In this document: one piece after another, positions 49,301 through 60,481 of the stretch | How the letters are laid out: each line of letters begins with the position of its first letter | Position numbering within the stretch: position 1 is the first letter of the stretch | From: Anaeramoeba flamelloides | Taxonomy: Eukaryota; Metamonada; Anaeramoebidae | NCBI GenBank assembly: GCA_027625915.1 | Contig: JANTQA010000032.1 | Span: 2,666,001-2,730,000 of the forward strand | Direction of reading: 5' to 3' | DNA: 64,000 nucleotides | Notes under the pieces: generated by a model | Told to the model about the DNA's origin: nothing | Seen by the model: only the letters and a program-made list of their open reading frames with translations | Database searches by the model: none | Program-made: the position numbers and the translations under genes

Positions 49301-51948
49301 TGAAAAATATGATTTTATGCTTAAATTTTTGAAAGTACATTTAAATAAAAGGGAAATCACTAGTGTAAACATGGAATGTTGTAAAAAATAGAGTTTTTAC
49401 AATTTTAGAGATAAATAAAAGAGTTCCATGTAATTACACTCAAATTTTGGTAATAGTAAATGAAATGCAATTTTTGATTTTTGTGCCCAAAGGCATTTTC
49501 AATATAAAATCGTTTGGCAAATATCAATACTTTGTTTGAAAAATGACTTTGTTTGAAAAATTGATAGATTGTTGTTCACCAAACGATTTTTTGATTAAAA
49601 TTATTAATAGTCTATTAATATAATCAGAAATTATATTGACTATTACCAAAATTTGGATAAATGCATTGAACTCTTTATTTATCTCAAAAATTGTAAAAAC
49701 TCTATTGTTTACAACATTCCATATTTACACAAGTGATTTAGAGTGTAATTTACACTTCTTCAATAAGAATAAGTTTAAAAATTATCAAAGTTTTTTTCTC
49801 GTTATATTTTTCAATTTTCTTGATTTGTAAAATCGAAAAAGAAAAAAAAAATTATTCAGAAGATGATAATGATATTTTATTCCCCAAGAGCGGAAATAAA
49901 ATTACCTTTTTCTAACTTGATCATATAAAATTTCTCACTGATCAGTCCAAAAAGAGGTATATATATATTGCGAAATCGTCCTGTGTGATTATTTAACGGG
50001 ATATCTAACCACAAACCAAACGATATTTGATAATTAATCAATTTTTTTGCACACAAAAAATAAAACAATTCAATAAAAAGAAAATGTAATCATAGATTTA
50101 TTATACTCAGAATCATTTGCTGGTATTTGAGACCTTAATGGAAGAAAATTTCAGCTCATTTTCATTTTTTTAATTGGCCACTTTCTGTAAAAAGTGGCCG
50201 GTTCCAAAAGGCACCGTTTGATCGAAACAAGCAATCTTGACTCATTTTTAGACAAGTGTGTTTAAAATGACCAGGGTTTAATTTTCAAGTAAAGGTCTGA
50301 ATTAAATCTTGAAAATCAAAAATATAGACCAGTTTTTTGATGCTTTGAGAAAAAAAAAATTCAGTTTCAATTTATTCTTCTTTTAACTAATTGAAGAAAA
50401 ATTTTTGAAATGAGGATTGAAAAAAATATCTTTTATCATCTTTGATGTTGGTCAACCTCAATGTTGATTATTAATTATTTTTTTTTTGTTGCAAGATTTT
50501 GGTGGAGTAAAAAAAAATTCTTTGCTTCACTCAGGTACGCTCAACAATAAAAGTAATTGATTTTAAATAAAGTAAAAAATTGTTTTTTTAAGAGAGAAAG
50601 GTGGGCCTGAATAGTACAAAACTTTTTTCGACTATTAAGTCGTCGTTACTTCTCACAATTTATTTTTATTAATCGTGATGTTTCCGGTTGGGTTCTAAAT
50701 AAAGATTGATGGAGAACTTGCGATAGCATGTTCTTTCAAATTGCCCACAAATGCAACAATAACGAGAAGTCATAGTGGAAATACAAATAAGAGAAGGAGA
50801 GAGTTGTGAAAAATAAAAAAATGACAAATAAAAGTTATTTGTATTCTTTCTCGGATATTGGAATAATCATCAGTTTGGAAACACGATCAAACGGTGAATT
50901 TAGGGGTTGGGCCACTTTCTGATAAAAGTGCTCATTCTGAAATATTTGTTTCATTTCGGATAACTAGTTCACCTTAAAAGATACCAAATAAATAGAGAAT
51001 CCAACAAATAAATCAAGATCCCAAATTTTAATCTATAACTTTGAGAAACTCTATTTGTAAAACAATAGAAAGTAAAGTTGAAAACGAAGTGAAAATTTTT
51101 TCCCTTTATTTTTTAAATAACAGTTATACAGCAATTTTAAAAAAGTGAGGATTTTTAAAAACCTTTTTGAAGTTTTCTATTCTAAAAAAAGTGAAAAAAT
51201 TTCTCATTTAATTAAACTTTTTGAAAGTTTTCTCTTTTAATAAACTGAGGTCTCAGCCTTTAAATGTGGTGTAGAGGTTGGGGATGGAAAGAAAAGCATT
51301 TTTTTTTAAAAAAAAGTTCTTGTGTTATTAAAACAGAAAACTTTAAAAAGTTTTAATCTAGAAAATCAAAAAAAAAATAGTTTTCACTTTTTTCATATGG
51401 ACGTAGAATAAAATTTTTGGGGATTAATTCATGTTTCAAAAAGAGAGAAGCAAAAGAATGTCAAAAGTGTAACCCAAGCTGCTTAAAAGAGTTATACCAA
51501 ATAGTTTGAGTTACTCTTTTTATGATTGTTATGAGATGCTGTTTCAAAATGACTTGCTTATTTTTTTTTTGAGATTAATTTTCAAAAAAAATATCTAAAG
51601 CGAAATAAGTATTAATGAAAATACCATAATAAGGTTCGAATCTCTTTAGCCATTTCAAAACATAGTTTTAATCTTCGGAACATTGTTTTTATTTAATTTT
51701 TTCAAAAAGACAAGCAACTTAAATTTGTACTGTTTTTTTTGTCATCAATAACCCACTATAATTTTTTACATCTGTGGTAACAAACGGAATTTCAAGACAA
51801 ACCACTCGATATAAGCTTGTCAGTTGACGAAGTGTGAATAAAAAAAAAAAAGTTTGATTCTATTTTTCAATTTCCTAACAAAAACCTTTATCAAAAATAC
51901 TGCAAAAAAAGAAATAGAAGAAAGAAAAACAAAGAGAAAGAGAAAGAG

Positions 51949-51980
<32 letters not shown>

Positions 51981-52409
51981 AATACATGTAGAAGATTTTG
52001 TTACACCTGTTTTGGTTTGTACAACGAATTTAAATTCGTTTCTTAATCGTGCTAACACAAAAATATAAATGAAATCAAACACAAAAATGATGATCAATTG
52101 AATTAGGACAAACAATTTGTGATTATTTTCCAAATCCTTGCTAATGACATATCGATCAATTTTTGAGATTGTTAAAATTATGTTGACAAGAACAAATGTT
52201 AAAAGTTGCCAAGTGTCTTGTGTAATAACGATAATGAAGGAAAAAATAATATTCAACAAGACCAAAAAAAAATAGACAAAGATGAAGATCAAAATTTCTC
52301 GGTTGGAAGGGTCGTTTCTCCACATTTCTAATCCAAGTAAAATAAAAAGAGTCAAGCTTTCTGTAAGAACCAAGCTAAGGAAAATTTTTTCTGTTTTTGT
52401 TTTTTGCAT
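46355..52409 (-). CDS. Multi-pass membrane protein, two exons across a 5.1-kb intron
   Basis: I do not recognise the family. Exon 52409-52007 (ATG choice; an in-frame ATG at 52469 is possible) ends in phase 1 at CAG|GTGTAA. Exon 46860-46355 starts after a CAAG acceptor and completes the codon, giving 302 residues with no stop. About eight hydrophobic segments are visible, four per exon. The two halves have a similar layout: each has a fourth helix followed by a charged stretch, RLRNEFKFV and KLYKNFGNGL. The C-terminus is an acidic tail rich in Glu, Asp and Ser. The exons could be two separate, truncated genes, but each alone lacks one proper end and the phases agree. Role is unknown; an integral membrane location is clear. 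Confidence 0.6.
47745..48015. repeat. ACCTAGAACACTT hairpin repeat, copy 1
   Basis: The core AAATAAACCGAAAATTTATT with inverted AAATTTTCTGTTTATTTC is shared with 48540-48700 and 60691-61083. Outer parts begin near TTAGG and end near a TTTTCTCGAGTT-containing arm. Confidence 0.6.
48540..48700. repeat. ACCTAGAACACTT hairpin repeat, copy 2
   Basis: A palindromic repeat from TTAGGTTTTCTAGGG to CGCCATTAGG, with the same core as the other two copies. Confidence 0.65.
48893..48985 (-). other. Exon-like segment of unknown gene
   Basis: On the minus strand, 31 codons are open between a GTAG acceptor and a strong GTAAGT donor, with phase 0 at both ends. A second acceptor (TTTCCTACAG) lies inside it. 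A further exon-like stretch (50060-49906, ending AAAAAG|GTAATT) lies upstream. I could not assemble a full gene, and it does not fit the phases of the surrounding membrane-protein gene. Confidence 0.2.
49358..49735. mobile_element. 378-bp inverted-repeat element (CACTAGTGTAAA ends)
   Basis: Inverted ends CACTAGTGTAAACATGGAAT and the matching right arm ending TTTACACAAGTG. Internal arms share TTACTATTACCAAAATTTGG. Related DNA at 13280-13440 continues straight across the insertion point, giving an approximate empty site. Confidence 0.7.
50176..50933. mobile_element. 758-bp element with GGCCACTTTC ends
   Basis: The left end GGCCACTTTCTG..AAAGTGGCC is itself a dyad. CACCGTTTGATCG follows in both ends in inverted orientation (50210 and about 50884). 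A secondary inverted pair, GTTACTTCTC / GAGAAGTCA, lies inside. It is non-coding and its superfamily is not clear. Confidence 0.6.
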
Positions 52410-53130
52410 GGTAAGATTAAGAAAAGGGCAATTTGTAAAAAATGATTTTTGTCTGGAAATTTCACACAATAGAGAAAAAGAACAAAAATAAGAATTCTGG
52501 TTGATTTTTCGTTTATGAACAATTTATTCATCAAAATCTCATACGTATCGTGATAACACAAGAAATATTAATATTAGTTTTGTTTTAGTAAAACATTGTA
52601 GAGTGATAATTATCGAAATAGTTTTCCTTGGTTTGTAAAATAAATGATTACAAACTTTTTCTTCGAAATAGTGTTAACAAATAAGGAGGTTAGAGTTGGA
52701 ACTCTATTTGACAAGAAGAATTTGGGGTGTGGTATGAAAATATTTTCCCAGTTATGATCCAAATACCAGATATATATGAGAACATAGATACTACTACCGC
52801 CTTTGATATTTTAATTTCTATAAAAACTTAAAACCCAATTAAAAAATTCACTCAAAAACCAAAAAAAAAAGTTTGAATCAAAATCAAGTAAAATAATTCC
52901 TTCAAACCACAATAAATATTGAACTCTCGTCAGTGTGGCTGAGTAACAAAACAATAATATTTTTTTTTCAATTTATTATTTTCAACCAAAGAAAAATTCG
53001 AAAGTAAGTTATTCCCAAAAAAGTGGGGAATTTTTTTTTACATTTCATAAAAAAACATCTTTATTAGTAAAAGTATTTATTGATTGACATTACCAAATTA
53101 AGTTTAATATTAATACCGATTGAGTAAATG
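52410..53130. other. Intergenic DNA, no supported gene
   Basis: It holds the 5' flank of the membrane-protein gene and AT-rich spacer. Nothing else seen. Confidence 0.45.
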
Positions 53131-53592
53131 GCAAGCTATTTATTTCAAAATTTATTGGATGAAATATTTCCAAAAAATGAAAAAAAAAATAGCACCGTTT
53201 TTGGTGAAAACAATGTATGACCAATTTCAATAAAAAACTGGAAATTTGGAAAGGTTACAAATAATTTTTTAAACAATAAAATTCATTTATATGTTTTCAA
53301 TTCTATTTGAAAATTTATTGAGATTGCACAAGTTATGAAAACGGTTTTTTCAATCAAAAAGAAAATAATAAACACAAATTTTAACATACTTAAAAAATAT
53401 CAGATAAAACCGAGATCAGAAAATTTAATATATAAGATTTAGGTAATACAATACTAAAAAACAAATTAAATTATTATCTAGAATCGATAAATGGTAACTA
53501 ATGATTTTGTATGTTTAAATACTTTTTTTAAGATTTAGTTTAAAAGATATATTCTAAAATAAATTTTCCCCACTTTATTGGAAATAGCTTGC
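53131..53592. mobile_element. GCAAGCTATTT element, copy 3 (best ends)
   Basis: Ends GCAAGCTATTT and AAATAGCTTGC are inverted. The 462-bp body matches two copies in intron 2 of the ankyrin-TBC gene. Non-coding. Confidence 0.65.
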
Positions 53593-53935
53593 TTTTATTT
53601 TTGTTAATTGATTTTGATTTTGTATTTGTATTCATGGTTTGTTTTTTGTTTTTTGTTTTTTTATTTTTCTAACTTAAATTGTAAACTATCCTTTAATAAT
53701 AATTTTTTATCAAAGATTTCTTTTTAACAATCATATTTATTATAAATGAAGTTATTAAAAAACGTAAAATTAGTATAGTTTTATTTATTTGAGTAAAAAT
53801 TTTTTTCACCATAGTACAAGCTCCTTTGAATGAAATTGGGTTTTTAATAATTGGTGAGTAATTCCTGATCACTGAAAAGAAGTAAAAATAAATTAAGTTT
53901 TGGGATTTTTTCAGTATTTCTGATTTTATGCTCGC

Positions 53936-54703
53936 AAGGGGTTAGCGCTACCAAAATAGAATTCTAAGATCAAAGTATGTTGTCGTTATGTATAAATCAC
54001 ATTAGTGCGCCATGGTTCAATTGCCTCTAAAAATTCAATTATTCAAGTAGTAATAAATGTTGATCTCACAAAGTTTTAAAATAATCCTATATGAGAAAAA
54101 AACCCAAAAATTTCAGAAAAAAATATGGATTTCGACACAAATTAAAAGGTTGAATTATCAATTTTCAGAATACAAAGTCATAAAATATCTTTCAAAAATT
54201 TATGGCGAAATGTAGATTAGTTACTAAAAAATTCAATTTTTTTTAAAAATTAAATAATAAACCAATCGATTCTTTTAACAAATTATTTCTGAAATATTGC
54301 AAATATATTGATACTATAAGTACCTTTATCAAAAGCAAATAAAACTATTCTTTTTGGGTTTTTTATGTTGATCATTATTGAGTTAATCTTTTAACATTAA
54401 AAAATGAAAAAAAAATAGTTATTTTTGGAAGTTCTAAAGATTAAATATTAAATACATGAAAACTATTATTTTGAGTTTCAATTTTTTAGATTTGGAAAAG
54501 AAATTATGAAATAAAATTTCCAAAATGAAAATTTTTTCATTGTGATCATTAGTAAACAATCCCAATGATTTATTGTGCCATAAGATTAAGAATAGATTTT
54601 TTAGGTTAACAGAAACTATATGACCAATGTAGCACTAATACCATCTACACCGAATTACAACATAATTTTATTATCGACGAATTTGTGGTGACTCTAATCC
54701 CTT
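53936..54703. mobile_element. AAGGGATTAG-type element, copy B
   Basis: Ends AAGGGGTTAGCGCTACC and GGTGACTCTAATCCCTT are imperfect inverted repeats. It aligns in inverted orientation with 19151-20447 and lacks the Tc1-like insertion present there. Confidence 0.7.
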
Positions 54704-54828
54704 TCAAAGAAAAGATTAATCAACAAAAATAAAAATAATTTCTCATTTAAAATAATTTTATTTTTCATAAGAAAAAAAATACTGTTTCTGAAGAAATTGT
54801 TGGCATTTTTTAATTTTCATATCAATAA

Positions 54829-56010
54829 CTAATTTTCAAATTTCCAAATTTTTACCAACCTATCATCCCCACAAGAAGCAAGCAAGTTATTTTCACCCCA
54901 GGTAACACAATTTATATCTGATTTATGAGCATTAGGTATTGAAATAATCTTTTGAATAACATTGTTTTCATCTTCTTGTAAGATATGTATACAGTCGTCT
55001 TCACCACAAGTAGCAATAGTTAATTTGGAATCATCTTTTTTGATATCTACAGACATGATATTTCTTTCGTGGAGATTTTCGATCTTATGTCTGATTACCC
55101 ACCCAGCTGTGCTTTGGATGTCACTTGAAAATTCGTATAAGGCAGATTTTCCTTTATACTCTTCGCCCTTTACTTTTTCTTCCTCTTTGACGTTTTCTAA
55201 TTCTTTTTCTTGTTCCTGCTCTTGTTCTTCTTTTTTTTCATAAATAATTAATGAACGATCTGCAGAGACCGAAACAAGTATTTTCCCATCAGCACTAAAG
55301 CTAGTTGATGTGACAATATTTGTGTGGTCAGCGAGTTTCCCCTGGGCCTTCCATTCCATTTCCTCGTCTAACTCATCGACCAGCTTTCCTCCTTTCGAAT
55401 TTCCCTTCTTCTGCTTTTTGTCAGAATTTAAACTAACATGCGACCATATTCTTACAGAGTTATCGTAACTTGAAGAAACAAGAATCGGTTCTGTAGGACT
55501 AAAGCCAACATGCTTAACATCTCCTTCATGGCCCTCAAGTACTTCAGAGATTTCGAAATCGTTTGAAGAGATTTTTTCCCAAATCCATACCGAATGGTCA
55601 CGAGAGCAACAAGCAAGGTATTGTTTCTTTAGTGAAAAGTTCTTCCAATTTGGCGACCAACAGACACTTTTCAATTCTTTCTCCTGTCCTTTTAAAGTAG
55701 ACACACATTCAAAAGAGTCCTCATTGTCGTTACTTTTGCTGGAAGGTGTAAACTTCCAAATGTTGACCGTGGAATCGAAGGAAGCGGTTGCAAGGTATTG
55801 GCCGTCTCGCGACCATTGAAGCGAACGGATCGTTCTTTTGTGTGATTTGTTGAGAATACACGTACACTCATACTCTGTTGTTTCTTTTTCCTTTTGCCAA
55901 ATACGAACAGACAAATCTGAGCCACAACTTGAAAGAATACCCCCATTCCAAGCGACTTGCCAAACAATATCCTCGTGGCCTTCTAAAGTCGAGACAAGAG
56001 TTAGTGCCAT
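54829..56010 (-). CDS. CIAO1: CIAO1 / CIA1, WD40 protein of cytosolic Fe-S assembly
   Basis: A single exon of 393 residues (ATG at 56010). CIAO1 is the seven-bladed WD40 scaffold of the cytosolic iron-sulfur targeting complex with MMS19 and CIAO2, delivering clusters to nuclear and cytosolic apoproteins. Seven WD repeats cover the whole protein. Diagnostic blocks are LSSCGSDLSVRIW, SHKRTIRSLQWSRDGQYLATASFD, CCSRDHSVWIWE, EGHEGDVKHVGFSPTEPIL and the closing LASCGDDRLVKIW. Two charged insertions are present, one Lys-rich (about residues 195-215) and one Glu/Gln/Lys-rich (about 260-290), both in loops between blades. They make it longer than the usual ~340 residues. No intron, unlike the neighbouring genes. 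Confidence 0.95.
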   Translation of the reverse strand: MALTLVSTLEGHEDIVWQVAWNGGILSSCGSDLSVRIWQKEKETTEYECTCILNKSHKRTIRSLQWSRDGQYLATASFDSTVNIWKFTPSSKSNDNEDSFECVSTLKGQEKELKSVCWSPNWKNFSLKKQYLACCSRDHSVWIWEKISSNDFEISEVLEGHEGDVKHVGFSPTEPILVSSSYDNSVRIWSHVSLNSDKKQKKGNSKGGKLVDELDEEMEWKAQGKLADHTNIVTSTSFSADGKILVSVSADRSLIIYEKKEEQEQEQEKELENVKEEEKVKGEEYKGKSALYEFSSDIQSTAGWVIRHKIENLHERNIMSVDIKKDDSKLTIATCGEDDCIHILQEDENNVIQKIISIPNAHKSDINCVTWGENNLLASCGDDRLVKIWKFEN

Positions 56011-58987
56011 CAAAATCTTAATATCCTATGAAGATAAGGAAAATGAAAAAAAAAAAAATGTTGCTTTCAGGAATCGAAAAACACTGACTCAAAGTATTCA
56101 TTTTTTACAATCTAATAACTGTTTTTTGTTTTTTGTAAAATAGTGAACAGTTATGATCTGTTCAACTTTTTCTTCAAATTTAGATTTATTTGTTTGTTTT
56201 ATTCAGAAATTTTGATTTTTATTCCTTGCCTCCCTACTTTAAAAAAAAAAATATTCTTCTTATAAAGCATAAAATGAGTTAATCGCTCATGTTTTTCAAC
56301 TTATCATTGATACCAGCTAGAGTTCTTGAATAAGAAAAAGAAGTGAAAATTTGATCAGACAATATTCGTGTTCAAATGAAAAAGATCAATTTTTCAAGCA
56401 AAAAGTTTTGAAATTGGAGTTTAAAAAACAGTAATCCTTGCTTTCTTGTTAGTTACTGAAAGGAATAAATTTTCTTTTCACTTTTTTGTTGCTCAATTTG
56501 TTGTTATTGTATAATAAAAGAAAATTTCTTTTATGTTCTCCGAATTTATAAAAGGATAAAAATCATTTGAAGACTAATTCAATTTTGGATTATTTTGCAA
56601 AACAATCACAGAAATAGCTATTCGGTGAATCAAAAAGGTGGTAGAAATAGGATGAAGATTTACCATTATTTCAAATTTGGATGATATAAAATTTAAACAG
56701 AAGATAATTTATTTCATTTTTGTTAAATTTTTTCTATCAAAAAACAATAAATCATCATAATAATTGGAAAAATTATTAAAATATTATTAACAAATTTCCT
56801 CAATAATTTAAAGATTTTCTCAAAACATCATAAGAGTAGAGCTTCAATTTTGGTTTGAACTTGGGTATACTTTTGTATAGTGAATAGATATTAATAGAAC
56901 CGTAAGAAAAAAGACTTGGATTTTATTTTGAAATACAGGGTTTCAAATTAAAAACTGGTTTGTGGTACACATAAAGATCCCATTGTTTATTTTCACAAGA
57001 AGATAAATTCTTGAAAACCAGTCATACGCCACAATACTCTTCATCAATAATACCTTTCATAATTAAATAAAAATCAAATTCACAATTACTGCTAAATTCT
57101 AATAAATTTCATGAAAATTTTTAGTTCAATTTCCTTTTTTGATAAATCTTTCAAGTGTAAACATCTCAAATAGTCACGGACAAAGAATATTTTGAAGAAA
57201 AACTAATTTTACAGGGCTACTTAACACTTGATCACATAAAATACTTTATTCAAAGCTTGATCAGAAAAATTTCAAAAAGGAAAATTAAGTAAAAATTTCC
57301 AAATATAAATTGTAATTTATCAGTATTATAGTATTTTTTCTAAAAATTATTTTTTTCATTTCCATTTTAAAAGAAAAAAAAACATATTATTGTTGAGTTG
57401 GGAGATTTCCTTTAAGTGGTTTACAAAATCGAATGATGGGATAAATCTCAAACTTTTTGAGGGGGTTTTTAATTATTAAAAATAATTAAAGTAGTGAAAA
57501 AAATATCGACCTAGATTTTTAATTGTTAATATTAGGAAAATTGTTCTATAATTTCCTTTATTTAAGATCTTATCCTTTTTTTAAGTACCAAACTTTTAAA
57601 AGTAGAGCTCACCCGCTTATTAGAATGATGATTAATTAAATTACATTGTTCAAAACGCTAGTCAATCAATCAAAAAACAATAATAAAAAAGTATGATTTT
57701 CCAAACTCTAGTAAACCTCTATAAAGCTGGATTGTTTTTATAAAAAAAAAGTTTATCTACATAGGTTATCAAACAATTAATTGAGTATTCTATAGACATT
57801 CTTCTTTAATGAACTATAAATGGGTTTATTACTTGGCTTATAGAAAAGTTGGTTATTTATAAAAAAGGGATTTGATTGAAAATATTTACAATTGTTCATC
57901 AATTTTACTAATATTAACAATTAAAAATATTTCCATGGATTATTTTCATGTAGAGGATTTTTTTTCAGTACTTTGTTATATTTACATTTTTCCAAATATA
58001 CAAATCTATATTCAAAATAATTTTGTTTTATTAAAAATATTAAATAATTGTTTATCTCATTTAAATAAACCTTTTCGGTGATTTTGTGGTCTTTTTACCA
58101 TTATTTTTATTTTTTTTTTTATAGATTTATTTCAAATATTCATTCAACTTTTTTAATAAAAAAAATAAATTAGCTTTATTGCAATTTTGGGATTATTATT
58201 TTCTTTCAATTATATTTCTTAATTTTGTTCAAAATTTTACTCAATTTATTAACAATAATATGTATTTAAAGATGGGTAAAAGATTTATATTCCAATTGTG
58301 CTACAAATCAAAAAAAGATTCTCTTCTTTTGGAAATGTTCAATGGGATAATTTAAATATTCAAAATTGTTCTTATCAATTATTAGTTTTTACTAATAATT
58401 CAATTTATTTTCTTTTAAGACATTAACTCAAGAAAAGATAATAAAAATCCTACTGCTGCTATTATTATTGAGAAAAATTAATAATTAAAGTAAAATGGGC
58501 AGATTCGGGGGTGGGTGGGTGAGGGGAAAGAAAAAAAGAGAAAGAACTATTGTGTGAAATATGAGGGGATGTTTATTTTTATCTTTTCGTTTAAAGAAGA
58601 TAAATATGAAAAAAAAACTTTAAAAATATATTTTGATTGATTTTTATTTTATTTTTGCTACCCACAAATTTATTTCGAAAGGGTTAAAATTCTTATTTGG
58701 CAAGCAATTGGGAAGTATTTGATTATTAATATACATTGTCATTTATATACAATGGTTTATTATTTGGTTAATTTGAAAATCCATTGTAACATATTTCTTG
58801 GTTCAAAACGTATACTAATAAAACCAAAAATATAATTAATTGTTTTTTTTTCAAAAAATTGAAAACCCAATTATTAAGTTCCAATTTACTTTGATTCTTT
58901 GTAAAATTGAGTAGGAATTAATGATAGTTGATTCTAAAGTTTCAATCTCAGATTTTATACAAAAAATATTTTTTTCACTAAGGTATG
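56011..58987. other. Intergenic DNA with dispersed repeats
   Basis: 56850-57020 and 57090-57370 resemble 37500-37680 and 36150-36430 respectively, in the opposite order, so these are parts of an old dispersed repeat. A G-rich patch (58508-58530) stands out. No credible gene. Confidence 0.45.
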
Positions 58988-58989
58988 TA

Positions 58990-59776
58990 AACCCCTTTTC
59001 ACAATTTTGGACACACCCAAAATCAAAATTGGACAAAAAAATTCTCTATTTTTTCGATTATTGAAAACTAATTTGTAAATCACTTTTCAGTTACTGACTA
59101 TTAATGTTTTTAAGGATAAAGTTCTAAATTGAAACAAAATAAAAAAAAATAAAATAATAAAAAAAAAATGGGTGTGTCCAAAATTGTGAAATGACCACAA
59201 CGAAAATTTGTATTTTTATTTTTCTTTTAAAAAAAACCATTTATAGATTGGCCATCTCTTTCAATAACTAAATTGATTCTATTATCCATTGAAAGTGTCA
59301 GATTTTCTAAAGTTTCCCATTTTATACTCTCCCAGACATTTATTAATTCTTCAATAAATTCTTCTTTATTTTTAGGATTTACGTGTTTTAATCGACGGTC
59401 CATAATACTCCAAAGATTCTCAATGGGATTGAGGTCTGGGCTATTTGGTGGCCAGGTATTCATAACTTGACACCTCCGATTGAGAAAATCCATCGTTTTT
59501 CTTGATGTATGGGGTCTTGCACCGTCCTGTTGAAAAATCCAATTTAAACAGCCATACTCCCTGTTTGCTTTTTTGATTACCCTTGAATTTTTAATAATGT
59601 CATTAATATACGTTTCTGTATTTACTGATTTTTCGATGACAATTAGTTCTGTTTGAAGATAATAACTGATACCTCCCCAAATTAAAATTTTTTTCCCAAA
59701 TTTCTCACGTTCTTCAAATACAGAATCTTTTTACAAAAAAATAAGAAAAAGAAAAAGAAAAAATTAAGTAAACAAG

Positions 59777-59810
<34 letters not shown>

Positions 59811-60481
59811 AGTTCATTTCTCCTTCGCCAAATTTTTTTTGTTTTTGAATTTAAATAGAACCAGGACTCATCGGTAAAAAGTACTCGGGTCCAATCAGTT
59901 TTATTTGACTTGTGGTCTAATGCAAAAAGTAATCGTTTAGCAATCTGTATTTCGTTTAAACTTTGACGGATTCGAGGTGGCTTGTAGTCAAAATTTAAGG
60001 ATTTTCTTATTCTGTAAATTGTTGTTGGTGAACACTTCGAATTGGGAAATTTTGTTTTACATTTATTTGATAAAATCTGACAACTCATTGTACGATTTTC
60101 TACAGTTTCTTCCAGTACAAAATTTTTTAAGTCATTTTCAAATTCTCTTTTTTTTACACCTCTCTTTTTTTTTGAAATTCGATGCTCTTCTTTCCAAATC
60201 TTTATACAATAACGAACTTTTGAAAGTCCAATTTCTAATCTTTTTGCAATTTCCCTGAGTGAAATTCCGTCATTATGAAGTGTAATTATATTGAATCGGA
60301 TTTGTTCTAATTCTTCCATTAAAAAAAAATTAAAAAAAAATGATATTTTAAAAATTTTTCACAAGTTAAAATTGGAAAACAAAATTGAACAAAAGTCCAA
60401 ATTGTACAAAATTTATACAAAAATGGATTTTGATATGTTGTGGAAAAATCTGAGGTGTGTCCAAAATTTTGAAAAATAGTT
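58990..60481. mobile_element. Tc1-like transposon with DD34E transposase
   Basis: A 1.49-kb element with left end AACCCCTTTTCACAATTTTG and right end CAAAATTTTGAAAAATAGTT, TA at both sides (58988-58989 and 60482-60483). GGACACACC follows the ends on the inside. An inverted internal copy of the terminal motif (GGTGTGTCCAAAATTGTGAA, near 59171-59190) lies between the left end and the transposase stop. The same arrangement is seen in the ~500-bp derivatives. Confidence 0.85.
59227..60319 (-). CDS. Tc1-like transposase (DD34E), interrupted by simple sequence
   Basis: The transposase cuts and pastes its own ends at TA. An N-terminal helix-turn-helix pair (ISLREIAKRLEIGLSKVRYC) and a second HTH (about residues 85-125) precede the catalytic domain. 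The first Asp is in LFTDESWFY, the second in IFQQDGARPHTS, and the Glu is in NSPDLNPIENLW. The spacing between the last two is 34 residues. The C-terminus is NRINLVIERDGQSINGFF. Between WRRRNEL and SVFEEREKFG lies about 85 bp of poly-T and TTTTTC simple sequence (59728-59812) that shifts the frame. This copy therefore looks inactive, although all catalytic residues are still present. A spliced intron over the tract is unlikely because no GT lies at its 5' edge. Confidence 0.85.

Larger units (their letters stand above)
46861..52006 (-). other. 5.1-kb intron (or intergenic gap) with several repeats
   Basis: It contains hairpin repeats of the ACCTAGAACACTT family (47745-48015 and 48540-48700), a 378-bp inverted-repeat element (49358-49735), an element with GGCCACTTTC ends (50176-50933) and exon-like traces near 48893-48985 and 49906-50060. 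The remainder is featureless AT-rich DNA. Confidence 0.5.

Noticed and set aside
51628-51655. GGTTCGAATC resembling a tRNA T-arm
   Set aside because: No acceptor stem, D-arm or anticodon arm can be formed upstream.
51891-52006. C-terminal poly-Phe extension of the membrane-protein exon
   Set aside because: It is translation of a poly-A tract after a good donor site (CAG|GTGTAA) and lies in the intron.
57872-58081. 69-codon plus-strand frame
   Set aside because: Ile/Phe/Asn-rich with no conserved motif; composition equals the surrounding non-coding DNA.
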